This document shows positions 26,353-33,843 of a stretch of DNA of 42,146 nt, in pieces (within the stretch, counting starts at the first letter, position 1; the number at the start of each line of letters is the position of its first letter). Below the pieces are notes generated by a model. It saw only the letters and a program-made list of their open reading frames with translations, was not told where the DNA came from and made no database searches. Both the position numbers and the translations under genes were made by a program. Source of the DNA: Rhizomonospora bruguierae (GTDB lineage: Bacteria > Actinomycetota > Actinomycetes > Mycobacteriales > Micromonosporaceae); NCBI RefSeq assembly GCF_018397995.1, contig NZ_BBQH01000053.1, positions 1 through 42,146 of the forward strand, in the 5' to 3' direction.

Positions 26353-26988
26353 GTGACCCAGGTACTGCCGGTCCGGGCGGCGTCGGCGCCGCCGGACTTC
26401 CATCACCAGGTCACCGCCGCGTTCGAGGCCACCATGCTGATGAGGTGCGCCCAGCCGGGGACCGGCCGGGGCGGCCCCACCCGCGCACCCCAGGTCCACC
26501 GCCCCGCCGGGGTGCTGGTCGAATTCAGCCGGCACGAGGCCGCCGACCGCCTGGTGGCCCTGCTGCACCGGCTCGGCTGCCCCGCCACGCCCCGGGTCGC
26601 CCGCACCGGAATCCGCGAGCAACGCCCCATCTACCAGATCTCACTCGCCCCGGACGACCAGGCGGCGCTCGTACCGGTCCTGCACGACAGCTGGCGGACC
26701 GGGCTCGCGCTGCTGTCCGACCCGCCGGGCCGCTACCTCGCGCCGCGCCGGCGGCGGCACCGCGACGACCTGGCGGCGGCGGCCTGGCGGGCCGCGGTGC
26801 TGGCCGCCGGCTCCCAGCGGCGGCAGGGCAAACGGGGCTTCTACATCGCGGACAACGACACCATGGCGGTGCTGGTCCGGGCCGGGCGGGTGCTGCACCT
26901 GACGGTGACCGCGCAGCGGCGGGCCGGCTGCCACCTGGTGCGGATCGGCGAGCCGGAGCCGGCCGGACGCGCCGCGAGTCTCAGGTGA
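26353..26988 (+). CDS. Hypothetical protein with WhiA-N-like features
   Basis: A 211-residue protein with no clear hit by eye. Two segments recall the LAGLIDADG-like part of sporulation regulator WhiA: VLVEFSRHEAADRLVALLHRLG with a following basic PIYQISLA strand, and AAWRAAVLAAGS, which resembles the WhiA AAWRGAFLAHGS motif. The C-terminal helix-turn-helix of WhiA is absent. It could be a WhiA-derived domain protein or an unrelated family. GTG 26353 has GAAGGTGG about eight bases upstream. It is divergent from the TAXI gene across about 240 bases in which I see nothing else. Confidence 0.5.
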   Translation: MTQVLPVRAASAPPDFHHQVTAAFEATMLMRCAQPGTGRGGPTRAPQVHRPAGVLVEFSRHEAADRLVALLHRLGCPATPRVARTGIREQRPIYQISLAPDDQAALVPVLHDSWRTGLALLSDPPGRYLAPRRRRHRDDLAAAAWRAAVLAAGSQRRQGKRGFYIADNDTMAVLVRAGRVLHLTVTAQRRAGCHLVRIGEPEPAGRAASLR

Positions 26989-27010
26989 TCCGCGGGATCA
27001 GCGCCGGGGC

Positions 27011-27256
27011 TCACAGGGGCGGGCCGTCGCGGCGTTCCTCAATGGTCTGGTCGACCGTCCGGTAGTCGCCCGGGCGGTTCGTCACCGCCGTGCGGCGCCG
27101 CCCCCAGATCAGCGCCGTCATGATGAGCCCCAGAGCGCCGACGGCCATCAGGATCCAGCCCACGATGTCGAGGTTGATGCCACCGACGGTGACGTTGAGC
27201 GCGAAGGTGAGGATCGCACCGACCGCGATCAGGAAAATGCTCGCACCGATACCCAT
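27011..27256 (-). CDS. DUF6458-type small membrane protein
   Basis: This 81-residue protein has two hydrophobic helices (ASIFLIAVGAILTFAL and IVGWILMAVGALGLIMTALIW) joined by NVTVGGINLD, then a polar tail (RRRTAVTNRPGDYRTVDQ). This matches the small two-helix family DUF6458, common in actinobacteria and of unknown function. A strong AAGGAGGT site lies ahead of ATG 27256. It is probably monocistronic. Confidence 0.8.
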   Translation of the reverse strand: MGIGASIFLIAVGAILTFALNVTVGGINLDIVGWILMAVGALGLIMTALIWGRRRTAVTNRPGDYRTVDQTIEERRDGPPL

Positions 27257-27399
27257 GACAGACCTCCTTCGGCGGGGGGCGCGCCTGTCGTCCTGCCAAT
27301 ACCCCGATCGCCGGCGACCCAACCCGCCAGCCCGCCGCGCCGAAATGAGCGCCAGGAGATCCGGGCGGACGTTCCGCCGGATGACCGCCTCCGGTGCGA

Positions 27400-28341
27400 T
27401 CAGGACACCGACCGGGGATCGCCGCAGCACTTCTTGTATTTCCGGGCCGAACCGCACCAGCAGGACTCGTTCCGCCCCGGCGGCCACACCAGCCGTCGGC
27501 CCTGCTCTTTCGCCCGCTCGGCATACGCGAGGCGGACCCCCTCCTCCGCCGGGTCGCCCCCTTCGGTCTCCAGGTAGGCGGCGAACCCATCGGCCGAGCC
27601 GAGAACCAGCGTGACCTTCGTCAGTCCGTGCTCCTCGCACACGTCCCGCAGCCGCCGCTCCACCTGCTGATGATGGTCCGTCTCGACGCGAAACACCGAC
27701 GGCCACCGGGCGGCGGCACGCTCCCGCTCCGCGCGCTGCCACACCAGCATGGTGGTCGCATCCGCGGACAGCGGGGGCCGGACGATGCTCACGGTGCGTT
27801 CCAGCCGCCGGACGAAGTCGACGCGGTTCCGGTCGGCGACCTCCGCGACCCGGTCCCACCGGTCCACCGGCAGCCCCAAGCGGCGCCGGCAGGCCTGCCG
27901 GCCGAAGAACAGCGGCGCGTGTATCGACGGCGCGGCGCCGGACGTACCGGTGGCCGCCACCTCATCGTCGCCCAGTGCGCCGATACCCCGATCGAACCAC
28001 CGCAGCGCGGCCTCGTCATCACCCCGCTCGGCCAGCAACTCGGCGACCAATCCGGCGACGCCAGCATCCGCGGCGTCTTCGAGCGCGCGTAGGTGCTCCC
28101 ACGCCTGCGCATCCCGGCCCTGCTCGAAGCACATCTCGGCCCAGTTGTACCGGGCGTAGCCCGCGTCGTCGCCCCCGGCCGAGATCACCTCGCGCCACAG
28201 CGCGACGGCGCGCTCCGGCTCACCGGCCCGCTTCCACTCCTCGGCCGCCTCCAGGAAAATCTCGCCACGGTCCTCCGGATACGTCACGGCTTCCCGTTCG
28301 AGTTCGGCGGCTCGTTCGCGTGCGGTCGATGCCTCTGACAC
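27400..28341 (-). CDS. TPR-like protein with C-terminal SEC-C zinc motif
   Basis: The protein has 313 residues. The N-terminal half has helical TPR-like repeats (AAEEWKRAGEPERAVALWREVI, YARYNWAEMCFEQGRDAQAWEHL, AALRWFDRGIGAL). The C-terminus carries a SEC-C zinc-binding motif, CWCGSARKYKKCC, as in SecA and many stand-alone proteins. It may bind the ribosome, SecB-like partners or metals; no specific role is known. GTG 28341 is taken because the frame upstream is unlike the protein. A TAGGGT box eight bases before it suggests a leaderless transcript. Confidence 0.78.
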   Translation of the reverse strand: MSEASTARERAAELEREAVTYPEDRGEIFLEAAEEWKRAGEPERAVALWREVISAGGDDAGYARYNWAEMCFEQGRDAQAWEHLRALEDAADAGVAGLVAELLAERGDDEAALRWFDRGIGALGDDEVAATGTSGAAPSIHAPLFFGRQACRRRLGLPVDRWDRVAEVADRNRVDFVRRLERTVSIVRPPLSADATTMLVWQRAERERAAARWPSVFRVETDHHQQVERRLRDVCEEHGLTKVTLVLGSADGFAAYLETEGGDPAEEGVRLAYAERAKEQGRRLVWPPGRNESCWCGSARKYKKCCGDPRSVS

Positions 28342-28369
28342 GAGGGGCAACCCTACACCGGGCGCCTCG

Positions 28370-28408
28370 CCGGGTGCCCGCCGACAGTGGCAGTCGGCGG
28401 GCACCCGG
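28370..28408 (-). terminator. Strong intrinsic-type hairpin
   Basis: A perfect 16-bp stem (28370-28385 with 28393-28408; first arm CCGGGTGCCCGCCGAC) encloses a 7-base loop. It lies 25 bases after the stop of the LPXTG remnant and before the SEC-C gene on the same strand, so it insulates the two. Confidence 0.75.
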
Positions 28409-28433
28409 CAGTTGCCGTTGTCCGGACCGCCGG

Positions 28434-29315
28434 TCAGGCGATGAAGCGGGTGCGGCGCCGGCGGGTGATGATGATTCCGGCCGCGCCGGCCGCGAGCAGC
28501 AGGCCGCCGATGCCGGCGATCAGCGCGGTCGAGCTACCGGTGAGCGGCAGGGTGCCGCCGCCGCCCTGACCACCGTCCCCACCGCCCGGCACCGCGTTCA
28601 CGACGAGCTTCGCGGTGTCATTGGCCGGATTGGTGTCCGCGGTGAAGCCTTCACACTCGCACTTGGCGTTGATGGTCACCTCGCCGGTGGCGTTGGGTAG
28701 GACCTTGTCGATCCGGAACCCGATCCGCACGGTCTGCTCCTCGCCGACGGCGATGTACGTGCCCGGGTAGCAGCGGTACACCTCGGCACCCGGCTTACCG
28801 GCATGCCTCCAGTCCCCCTGGTCCCCCTCCAGCGGCATGCAGTCCTCCGGAACCGCCACGGCGGTGGTGCCCGGCGGAACGGTGACATCGATCTTCGTGA
28901 TCACCGAATCGCTACGGCCGAAGTCGAGCGACGCCGGGCCGTTGTTGCGGACGCCGATGGTGGCGGTAACCACCTCGCCCGCCTTTCCGGTGAGCGCGTC
29001 CCCGATCGCGGCGAGATCGGCGCCGTTCTTGCCGGTGACCTTGACCGTCACTTTCGACCAGTTGTTCATCGGGTTGACGTCGGCCTGGAGGGAACGCGCC
29101 TTGGCCGCCGACTGCTTGGCGAGCACCAGTGGCCCGTCGGTACCCGGCTTGCCGATGGAGACGCCCTGGCTGTCCAGGTAGCCGACGAAGCCGTCGAACT
29201 CGGCGGGGGTCATCCAGTTGTAGTAGGCGTATGCCGCCCCGGGGGCGTAGGCGTCCTTGCCGAGCACGTGCGGCACCGACGCGGCGAGGGTCTCGCCCGA
29301 CACCACCGTGTCCAG
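28434..29315 (-). pseudogene. LPXTG surface protein, 5'-truncated
   Basis: The C-terminal 290 or so residues of a sortase-anchored surface protein remain. They include a DUF11-like repeat (KAGEVVTATIGVRNNGPASLDF through CECEGFTADTNPANDTAKLVV), a Gly-rich linker, LPLTG (28536-28550), a transmembrane helix and an RRRRTRF tail. There is no signal peptide: upstream of about 29315 the frame only reads through the opposing HNH gene. GTG codons at 29306 and 29303 could start a cytoplasmic product that sortase would never see, so the gene is probably dead. The intact parent would have been a wall-linked adhesin-like protein. Confidence 0.7.
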
Positions 29316-29318
29316 CCG

Positions 29319-30060
29319 GGTATCCGCAAACCGGCTGGGCTGTCCGCCGCGCTCACCATCCGGACCACATTCACCCCCGACGGTGGTGAGGCGCCGTACG
29401 AGGACCGGGTCGCCGCCGACGGAAGCGTGTACTACAAGTGGCGCGGCACGGACCCCGACCACGCCGACAACCAGGCGCTGCGCGAGGCCATGCGCCGCGC
29501 CGCTGGCCTACTTCGTTCCCGTGGCTCGCGGCGTCTACCAGGCGCTCTATCCGGTGTATCTGGTGCAGGAGGATCGGGAACGGCACGAGTTCGCGGTGGA
29601 CCTCGGCGCCGAGCCGCCCGTGGCCGCGGATGGTGCCGCGGTGGACCGCCGCTACGCACGGCGCCTCACCCTGCACCGCCTGCACCAAGCCATCTTCCGG
29701 CCGAAGGTGCTCCGGGCCTACGAGTCCCGCTGCGCGCTGTGCCGCCTCCGGCACGCTCCCCTGCTGGATGCCGCTCATATCCTTCCGGACCATCACCGCC
29801 GGGGAGAGCCCGTCGTACCGAACGGCCTGGCGATGTGCAAGATCCACCACGCCGCCTATGACGCCAACATCATCGGCATCCGGCCCGACCGGGTCGTCGA
29901 GGTCCGCGAGGACATCCTGATCGAGATCGACGGACCGATGCTGCGACACGGGTTGCAGGCGATGCACGAGTCCGCGATCTTCGTGCCACGCTCCCACCGG
30001 GACCGGCCGGACCCGACGCGGCTCGAGGAGCGGTACGCGGAGTTCCGCGCCGCCGCCTGA
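29319..30060 (+). pseudogene. HNH endonuclease, 5'-truncated and frameshifted
   Basis: The first frame gives GIRKPAGLSAALTIRTTF, YEDRVAADGSVYYKWRGTDP and ALREAM, and then shifts by one base near 29496. The second frame continues PLAYFVPVARGVYQALYPVYL to the stop at 30058-30060. The HNH core is intact: CALCRLRH, LLDAAHI, and NGLAMCKIHHAAYDANIIGIRPD. About the first 60-70 residues of the family, with the start codon, are missing. Homology begins at about 29319, where the LPXTG remnant on the other strand ends. Related proteins are often stand-alone or restriction-like nucleases. Confidence 0.75.
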
Positions 30061-30270
30061 TCGCAGGTCGCTGAGGCAGGGCTGCGGATCGACGACCGCC
30101 ACCGAGGCGGGCGCCGGTTGCCGGCTCGGGGGTGCGCGGAAGCCGGCCGCGACGGGGCAGCACAACGGACTCCCGTCATTTATGATCATGCCGGCTCCGG
30201 GATCGCGGCTCGATGGCGTGGTACCGGAACTTTGCGTATGCAACGAGCGTCGGCTGATTCGGGGGAGGCC

Positions 30271-30476
30271 GTGCGGTACGTCCTGGGCGCCTGCCGCGCC
30301 CGCTCGCTGGCCGTCCCGGCCGCGGTCCCGTTCGCGCCGGCGTTGGCCGTTGCGCCACTCGTCGTCGTCACTATGTCCATTGTGGTCGCTTCGTGGCCGG
30401 CGTGATCGGGAGCGGGTTACTGCTGTTCGTCGGCCTCACGTCCCGCGTGCGGCCATCGGAAACAAGGAGTCTCTAG
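30271..30476 (+). pseudogene. Possible remnant of a MauE/DoxX-like membrane protein
   Basis: A frame starting MRYVLGACRAR (GTG 30271, after GGGGGAGG) runs through hydrophobic residues to a stop at 30403-30405. A second frame then gives RRHYVHCGRFVAGVIGSGLLLFVGLTSRVRP, ending at TAG 30474-30476. The two look like the first ten and last thirty residues of a MauE-type redox membrane protein with the middle deleted. MauE/DoxX proteins commonly precede TlpA-like redoxins. The match is weak and leans on context. It could instead be an unrelated 44-residue membrane peptide. Confidence 0.3.
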
Positions 30477-31025
30477 ATGGTCTACCTCGCGGCCGCCGTG
30501 GTCGTCGTCGGATTGCTGTGCCTGCTGAACCTTCTCCTGGCCTTCGGGATCATCCGCCGGCTCCGGGAGCACACCAAGCTCCTCGGCAACCTGCCGCAGC
30601 AGGCGAGCCCGGTCAATGTCGCGGTCGGCGAGGCGCCGAAGGACTTCACGGCCACGACCACCACCGGGCAGACGGTGTCCCCCTCGGGGTTCACCGGGCC
30701 GGTGCTCATCGGGTTCTTCTCGCCGGGCTGCGAGCCATGCGCCATCGAACTGCCCCGCTTCGTCGAGTACGCGCAGGCGCTGCCCGGGGTGGACGTGCTG
30801 GCCGTCATCGACGGCAGCGCGGGCGAGGCGACCGAGTACGTCGAGCGGCTCACGCCGGTCGCGCAGGTCGTGCTGGAGGGGCCGGACGGGGCGATGAAGT
30901 CCGCGTTCAAGCTGGCCGCGTACCCGACGATCTACCTTCTCGGCGCGGACGGCACGGTGGCCGCGGGCGGCACGACGATGAGCGCCATCGGGCCCGTGCC
31001 GACGGTGGACGCCGCCGCGGCATGA
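30477..31025 (+). CDS. Membrane-anchored TlpA/ResA-like thiol-disulfide redoxin
   Basis: The protein has 182 residues. An N-terminal anchor (YLAAAVVVVGLLCLLNLLLAFGI) is followed by a short charged linker and a thioredoxin-like domain with active site C85-E-P-C88 in FFSPGCEPC. A cis-Pro loop (AAYPTIYLL) is also visible. The enzyme should act outside the membrane, reducing or forming disulfides. AAGGAG precedes ATG 30477 and the TGA overlaps the ATG of the ABC gene. Its partner substrate is probably the ten-cysteine peptide encoded two genes later. Confidence 0.88.
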   Translation: MVYLAAAVVVVGLLCLLNLLLAFGIIRRLREHTKLLGNLPQQASPVNVAVGEAPKDFTATTTTGQTVSPSGFTGPVLIGFFSPGCEPCAIELPRFVEYAQALPGVDVLAVIDGSAGEATEYVERLTPVAQVVLEGPDGAMKSAFKLAAYPTIYLLGADGTVAAGGTTMSAIGPVPTVDAAAA

Positions 31026-32962
31026 CCGGCGGCAGCGGCCCACACGGCGGGGGCGCCGATCCGTACCCGGCGGGCGCCGGGTCGCCGAGGCGGCTCGTGG
31101 AGGCGGCCCGGGCCCTGACCGCGATCGCCTGGCGCTCCGCCCGCTGGCACCTGGCGGCCTACGTACTGATGATGGTCGCGGCGGCCATGGTGCCGGTCGC
31201 CGCGGCCTGGCTGACCAAGCTGATCATCGACGGGTTGACCGGCGCGCCGGACGGCACCGCGACGACGACACGCCTGGTGGGACTGGCCGTCGCCCTCGCC
31301 GGCGCGGGAGTGGCCACGGCGGTGCTACCGGCCGGCTCCAGCTACCTGGGTGGCGAGATCGGCCGGCGCCTCGTGGTACTGACCACCGAGCGGCTGTTCG
31401 CTTCGGTCGCCCGGCTGCCCGGGCTGCGGCCGTTCGAGGACCCGCGGTTCCTGGACCGGCTGCGACTGGCCCAGCAGGGCAGCACGGCCGCCGGCAGCAC
31501 GGTGACCGACATGTTCAGCGCGGCCCGCGCCTCGCTCACCCTGGTCGGGTTCGTCGGCGCCCTGCTGGTCATCAGCCCGGCGCTGACGGCGATCGTGGTG
31601 CTGACGGCCGTGCCCGCCCTCGTGATCCACCTGCGCGAGTCACGGTGGCGCGCCGGGATGCTGTGGCGACTCAGCCCGCTCGAGCGCTGGCAGTTCATGT
31701 ACAGCGACCTGCTGGCCAACGTGAACGCGGCCAAGGAGATCCGGCTCTTCGGCAGCGGCGGGTTCCTCCGGGACCGGATGATGGGTCAACTGCGTGGCGC
31801 GACGGCGCTGCGGCGCCGGATGGACCGCCGGGCGCTGGTCATCGAGGGCCTGCTGGCGACGATCGGCGCCGCGGTCGCCGGCGGCGGGCTGATCTGGGCC
31901 ATCAGCGCCGCCGTGTCGGGACGGCTGACCGCCGGGGACGTCACCCTGCTGGTCAGCGCGGTCGCCGCCACCCAGGGAGCGCTCGGGTCGCTGGTGATCG
32001 CGGTCGCCGCCGCCCACCACGGGGCGCTCCAGTTCGGACACTACCTGTCGGTGGTGCGGGCCGGGCCCGACCTGCCGCTCGCCGCCACGCCCGCCAGCCT
32101 TCCACCGCTGCGGCACGGGATCGAGTTCCGCGACGTGTGGTTCCGCTACAGCGCGGAACACCCCTGGGTACTCAAGGGGGTCGACCTGGTGATCCCGGCC
32201 GGCCGGGCGGTGGGGCTGGTCGGCCTGAACGGGGCGGGCAAGAGCACGCTGGTGAAGCTGCTCTGCCGGTTCTACGACCCGGACCGCGGCGCCATCCTCT
32301 GGGACGGTGTCGACCTGCGCGACGTGCGCCCGGAGGAGTTGCGCAGCCGCGTCAGCGGGGTCTTCCAGGACTACATGGCCTATGACCTGTCCGCCCGCGA
32401 CAACATCGGAATCGGCGATGCCGGCAGCGGCGGCGCCGGTCACGACGACCTCGACCGGCTGCGCGCCGCGGCCGCCCTGGCCCGGATGGACGACACGCTC
32501 AGCGCGCTCCCCCGCGGCTACGACACCCTGCTGACCCGGATGTTCCTCGGCGAGCAGGGCGGCGAGGACGAGGCCGGGTCGACCACCGGGGTGGTCCTCT
32601 CCGGCGGGCAGTGGCAGCGGATCGCGCTGGCCCGGGCGTTCTTCCGGGCCGGCCGGGACCTGATGATTCTCGACGAGCCGAGCGCCGGTCTGGACCCGGA
32701 CGCCGAGGCCGACCTGCACCGGCAGACCCGCCGCTATCGGTCCGGGCGGACCAGTCTCCTGATCTCCCACCGGCTCAACACCGTCCGCGACGCGGACCTG
32801 CTGGTCGTGCTGCGCGACGGCGCCGTGGTCGAGCGGGGCAGCCACGACGACCTCATCGCCACCGGCGGTGACTACGCCCGCCTGTTCCACCGCCAAGCGG
32901 ACGGCTACCGCGACCGTACGGAGCGGGAAGCCAGCCACGACGACACCTCGGCGCAGCGGTAG
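31022..32962 (+). CDS. ABC exporter half-transporter (fused TMD-NBD)
   Basis: This 646-residue protein has about six membrane helices in residues 40-340 and a nucleotide-binding domain. Walker A is GLNGAGKST (401-409), the Q-loop is VFQDYMAYDLS, the signature LSGGQ (526-530) and Walker B LMILDEPSAGLD; the H-loop is ISHRL. It should work as a homodimer. It has no C39 peptidase domain, so leader removal must be done by another enzyme, here plausibly the S26 peptidase. The ABC signature is preceded by a small acidic insertion (GEQGGEDEAGSTT). It overlaps the redoxin by four bases and lies 58 bases before the precursor peptide gene. Confidence 0.9.
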   Translation: MTGGSGPHGGGADPYPAGAGSPRRLVEAARALTAIAWRSARWHLAAYVLMMVAAAMVPVAAAWLTKLIIDGLTGAPDGTATTTRLVGLAVALAGAGVATAVLPAGSSYLGGEIGRRLVVLTTERLFASVARLPGLRPFEDPRFLDRLRLAQQGSTAAGSTVTDMFSAARASLTLVGFVGALLVISPALTAIVVLTAVPALVIHLRESRWRAGMLWRLSPLERWQFMYSDLLANVNAAKEIRLFGSGGFLRDRMMGQLRGATALRRRMDRRALVIEGLLATIGAAVAGGGLIWAISAAVSGRLTAGDVTLLVSAVAATQGALGSLVIAVAAAHHGALQFGHYLSVVRAGPDLPLAATPASLPPLRHGIEFRDVWFRYSAEHPWVLKGVDLVIPAGRAVGLVGLNGAGKSTLVKLLCRFYDPDRGAILWDGVDLRDVRPEELRSRVSGVFQDYMAYDLSARDNIGIGDAGSGGAGHDDLDRLRAAAALARMDDTLSALPRGYDTLLTRMFLGEQGGEDEAGSTTGVVLSGGQWQRIALARAFFRAGRDLMILDEPSAGLDPDAEADLHRQTRRYRSGRTSLLISHRLNTVRDADLLVVLRDGAVVERGSHDDLIATGGDYARLFHRQADGYRDRTEREASHDDTSAQR

Positions 32963-33006
32963 GCCGGCCGGCGCCGTCACGACTGTCCCTGTCCCGTCGA
33001 GCATCG

Positions 33007-33016
33007 AAGGAGGTGA
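33007..33016 (+). promoter_or_regulatory. Very strong ribosome binding site of the precursor peptide
   Basis: AAGGAGGTGA, fully complementary to the 16S anti-Shine-Dalgarno tail, is placed seven bases (from GGAGG) before ATG 33021. It is among the strongest sites in the window and suggests the peptide is made in large amounts relative to its exporter. Confidence 0.8.
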
Positions 33017-33020
33017 AAGG

Positions 33021-33248
33021 ATGTCAAAGATCGCAAGGATGGCCGACCGGCTGCTGGAGCGTTTCGTTCCGCAGCGGACCGCGGCCGCGGCGACCTGCAC
33101 CACCTGGTACGCGTGGAGCATGTGCTATTGCAAGGGCGGGCTCCGCTACTCGCGGCGCTGCACCTGGTGCGACCCGTTCTACTGCTGCAACCCGATGGCA
33201 CTGGGCTGCCCGCAGGACACCGGGTGCATTGTGGTTGGCACCTGCTAA
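33021..33248 (+). CDS. Ten-cysteine precursor peptide (RiPP-like or disulfide-rich)
   Basis: The protein has 75 residues. Residues 1-24 (MSKIARMADRLLERFVPQR then TAAAA) are charged and amphipathic with no hydrophobic core, so this is not a Sec or Tat signal. The run A21-A24 provides an AxA site for a signal peptidase. The predicted core of 51 residues holds all ten cysteines (26, 35, 37, 47, 50, 55, 56, 63, 69, 75), including a CC pair, and many aromatics. An even count allows five disulfides. Its neighbours are a redoxin, an ABC exporter and an S26 peptidase, which fit oxidation, export and cleavage. I recognise no known bacteriocin or lanthipeptide family and no modification enzyme such as LanM or YcaO. 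Confidence 0.8.
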   Translation: MSKIARMADRLLERFVPQRTAAAATCTTWYAWSMCYCKGGLRYSRRCTWCDPFYCCNPMALGCPQDTGCIVVGTC

Positions 33249-33253
33249 CCGGT

Positions 33254-33283
33254 CTGCGGCGGGTGTCCGGACACCCGCCGCAG
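33254..33283 (+). terminator. Hairpin between precursor and peptidase genes
   Basis: A perfect 30-base palindrome (arm CTGCGGCGGGTGTCC) begins five bases after the peptide stop. Position and strength fit an intrinsic terminator or attenuator that lets the peptide mRNA accumulate while some transcription reads into the signal peptidase gene. The same palindrome could also be an mRNA 3' stabiliser. Confidence 0.65.
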
Positions 33284-33345
33284 CCCCCTCCGTACGATCA
33301 ACCGGCCACCCCGGTGCGGCGCGTGTGCCGGTGGCAGGAGGTCCC

Positions 33346-33819
33346 ATGGCGCTACTACTGACAGCCCTGCCGATCGCGGTGGTCGGCGCCGCGCTGTGGT
33401 GGGCACGGCGGTACCTGGTGCGGGTGACCGTCGAGGGCCAGAGCATGCGACCGACCCTCAACCAGGGCGATGTTGTGCTCGTTCGGCGCACGACGGGCCG
33501 TGGTCTGCGGCCCGGCCGGCTCGTCATCGCGCTGCCGCAGGGCCCCTCCGACGGGGCCACCGGCCCGGTCCAGGTGGCGGGTCAGCATTGGCTGGTGAAG
33601 CGGGTCGCCGCCCTGCGACCGGACGACGGGCCGGGCCTCGGCGACGAGGGCCTGCGCGGGACGCTGGCGCCGGGCACCGCCTACCTGCTGGGCGACAACC
33701 CGCAGGCCAGCTACGATTCGCGCGCCGCCGGCCCGTTCCCGATCGACCGGCTGGTCGGCGTGGTACTCTGCCGGCTCCGCGAGGCGCCCAGCGACCTGCC
33801 CGAGCACAAAGCCGGGTGA
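33346..33819 (+). CDS. S26-type signal peptidase
   Basis: This 157-residue protein has an N-terminal membrane anchor (LLLTALPIAVVGAALWW). The signal peptidase I boxes follow: VEGQS33MRPTL with catalytic Ser33, WLVK85RVAAL with general base Lys85, and YLLGDNPQASYDSR. It is shorter than housekeeping LepB and resembles accessory S26 peptidases. It faces outward and cuts after AxA, which matches the four-alanine end of the precursor leader. CAGGAGG precedes ATG 33346. A separate hairpin lies upstream. A housekeeping signal peptidase should exist elsewhere in the genome. Confidence 0.88.
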   Translation: MALLLTALPIAVVGAALWWARRYLVRVTVEGQSMRPTLNQGDVVLVRRTTGRGLRPGRLVIALPQGPSDGATGPVQVAGQHWLVKRVAALRPDDGPGLGDEGLRGTLAPGTAYLLGDNPQASYDSRAAGPFPIDRLVGVVLCRLREAPSDLPEHKAG

Positions 33820-33843
33820 CCACAGCCGCGCCGCGACACCCCG

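Noticed and set aside
30182-31021. Longer plus-strand frame reading through the redoxin into the ABC gene
   Set aside because: The redoxin frame has clear CxxC and anchor features and an AAGGAG site; the overlapping frame upstream of 31022 is Arg-rich shadow sequence.
33021-33248. Classical lanthipeptide or sactipeptide precursor
   Set aside because: The core has almost no Ser and few Thr for lanthionine rings, and no lanthionine synthetase or radical-SAM gene is nearby.
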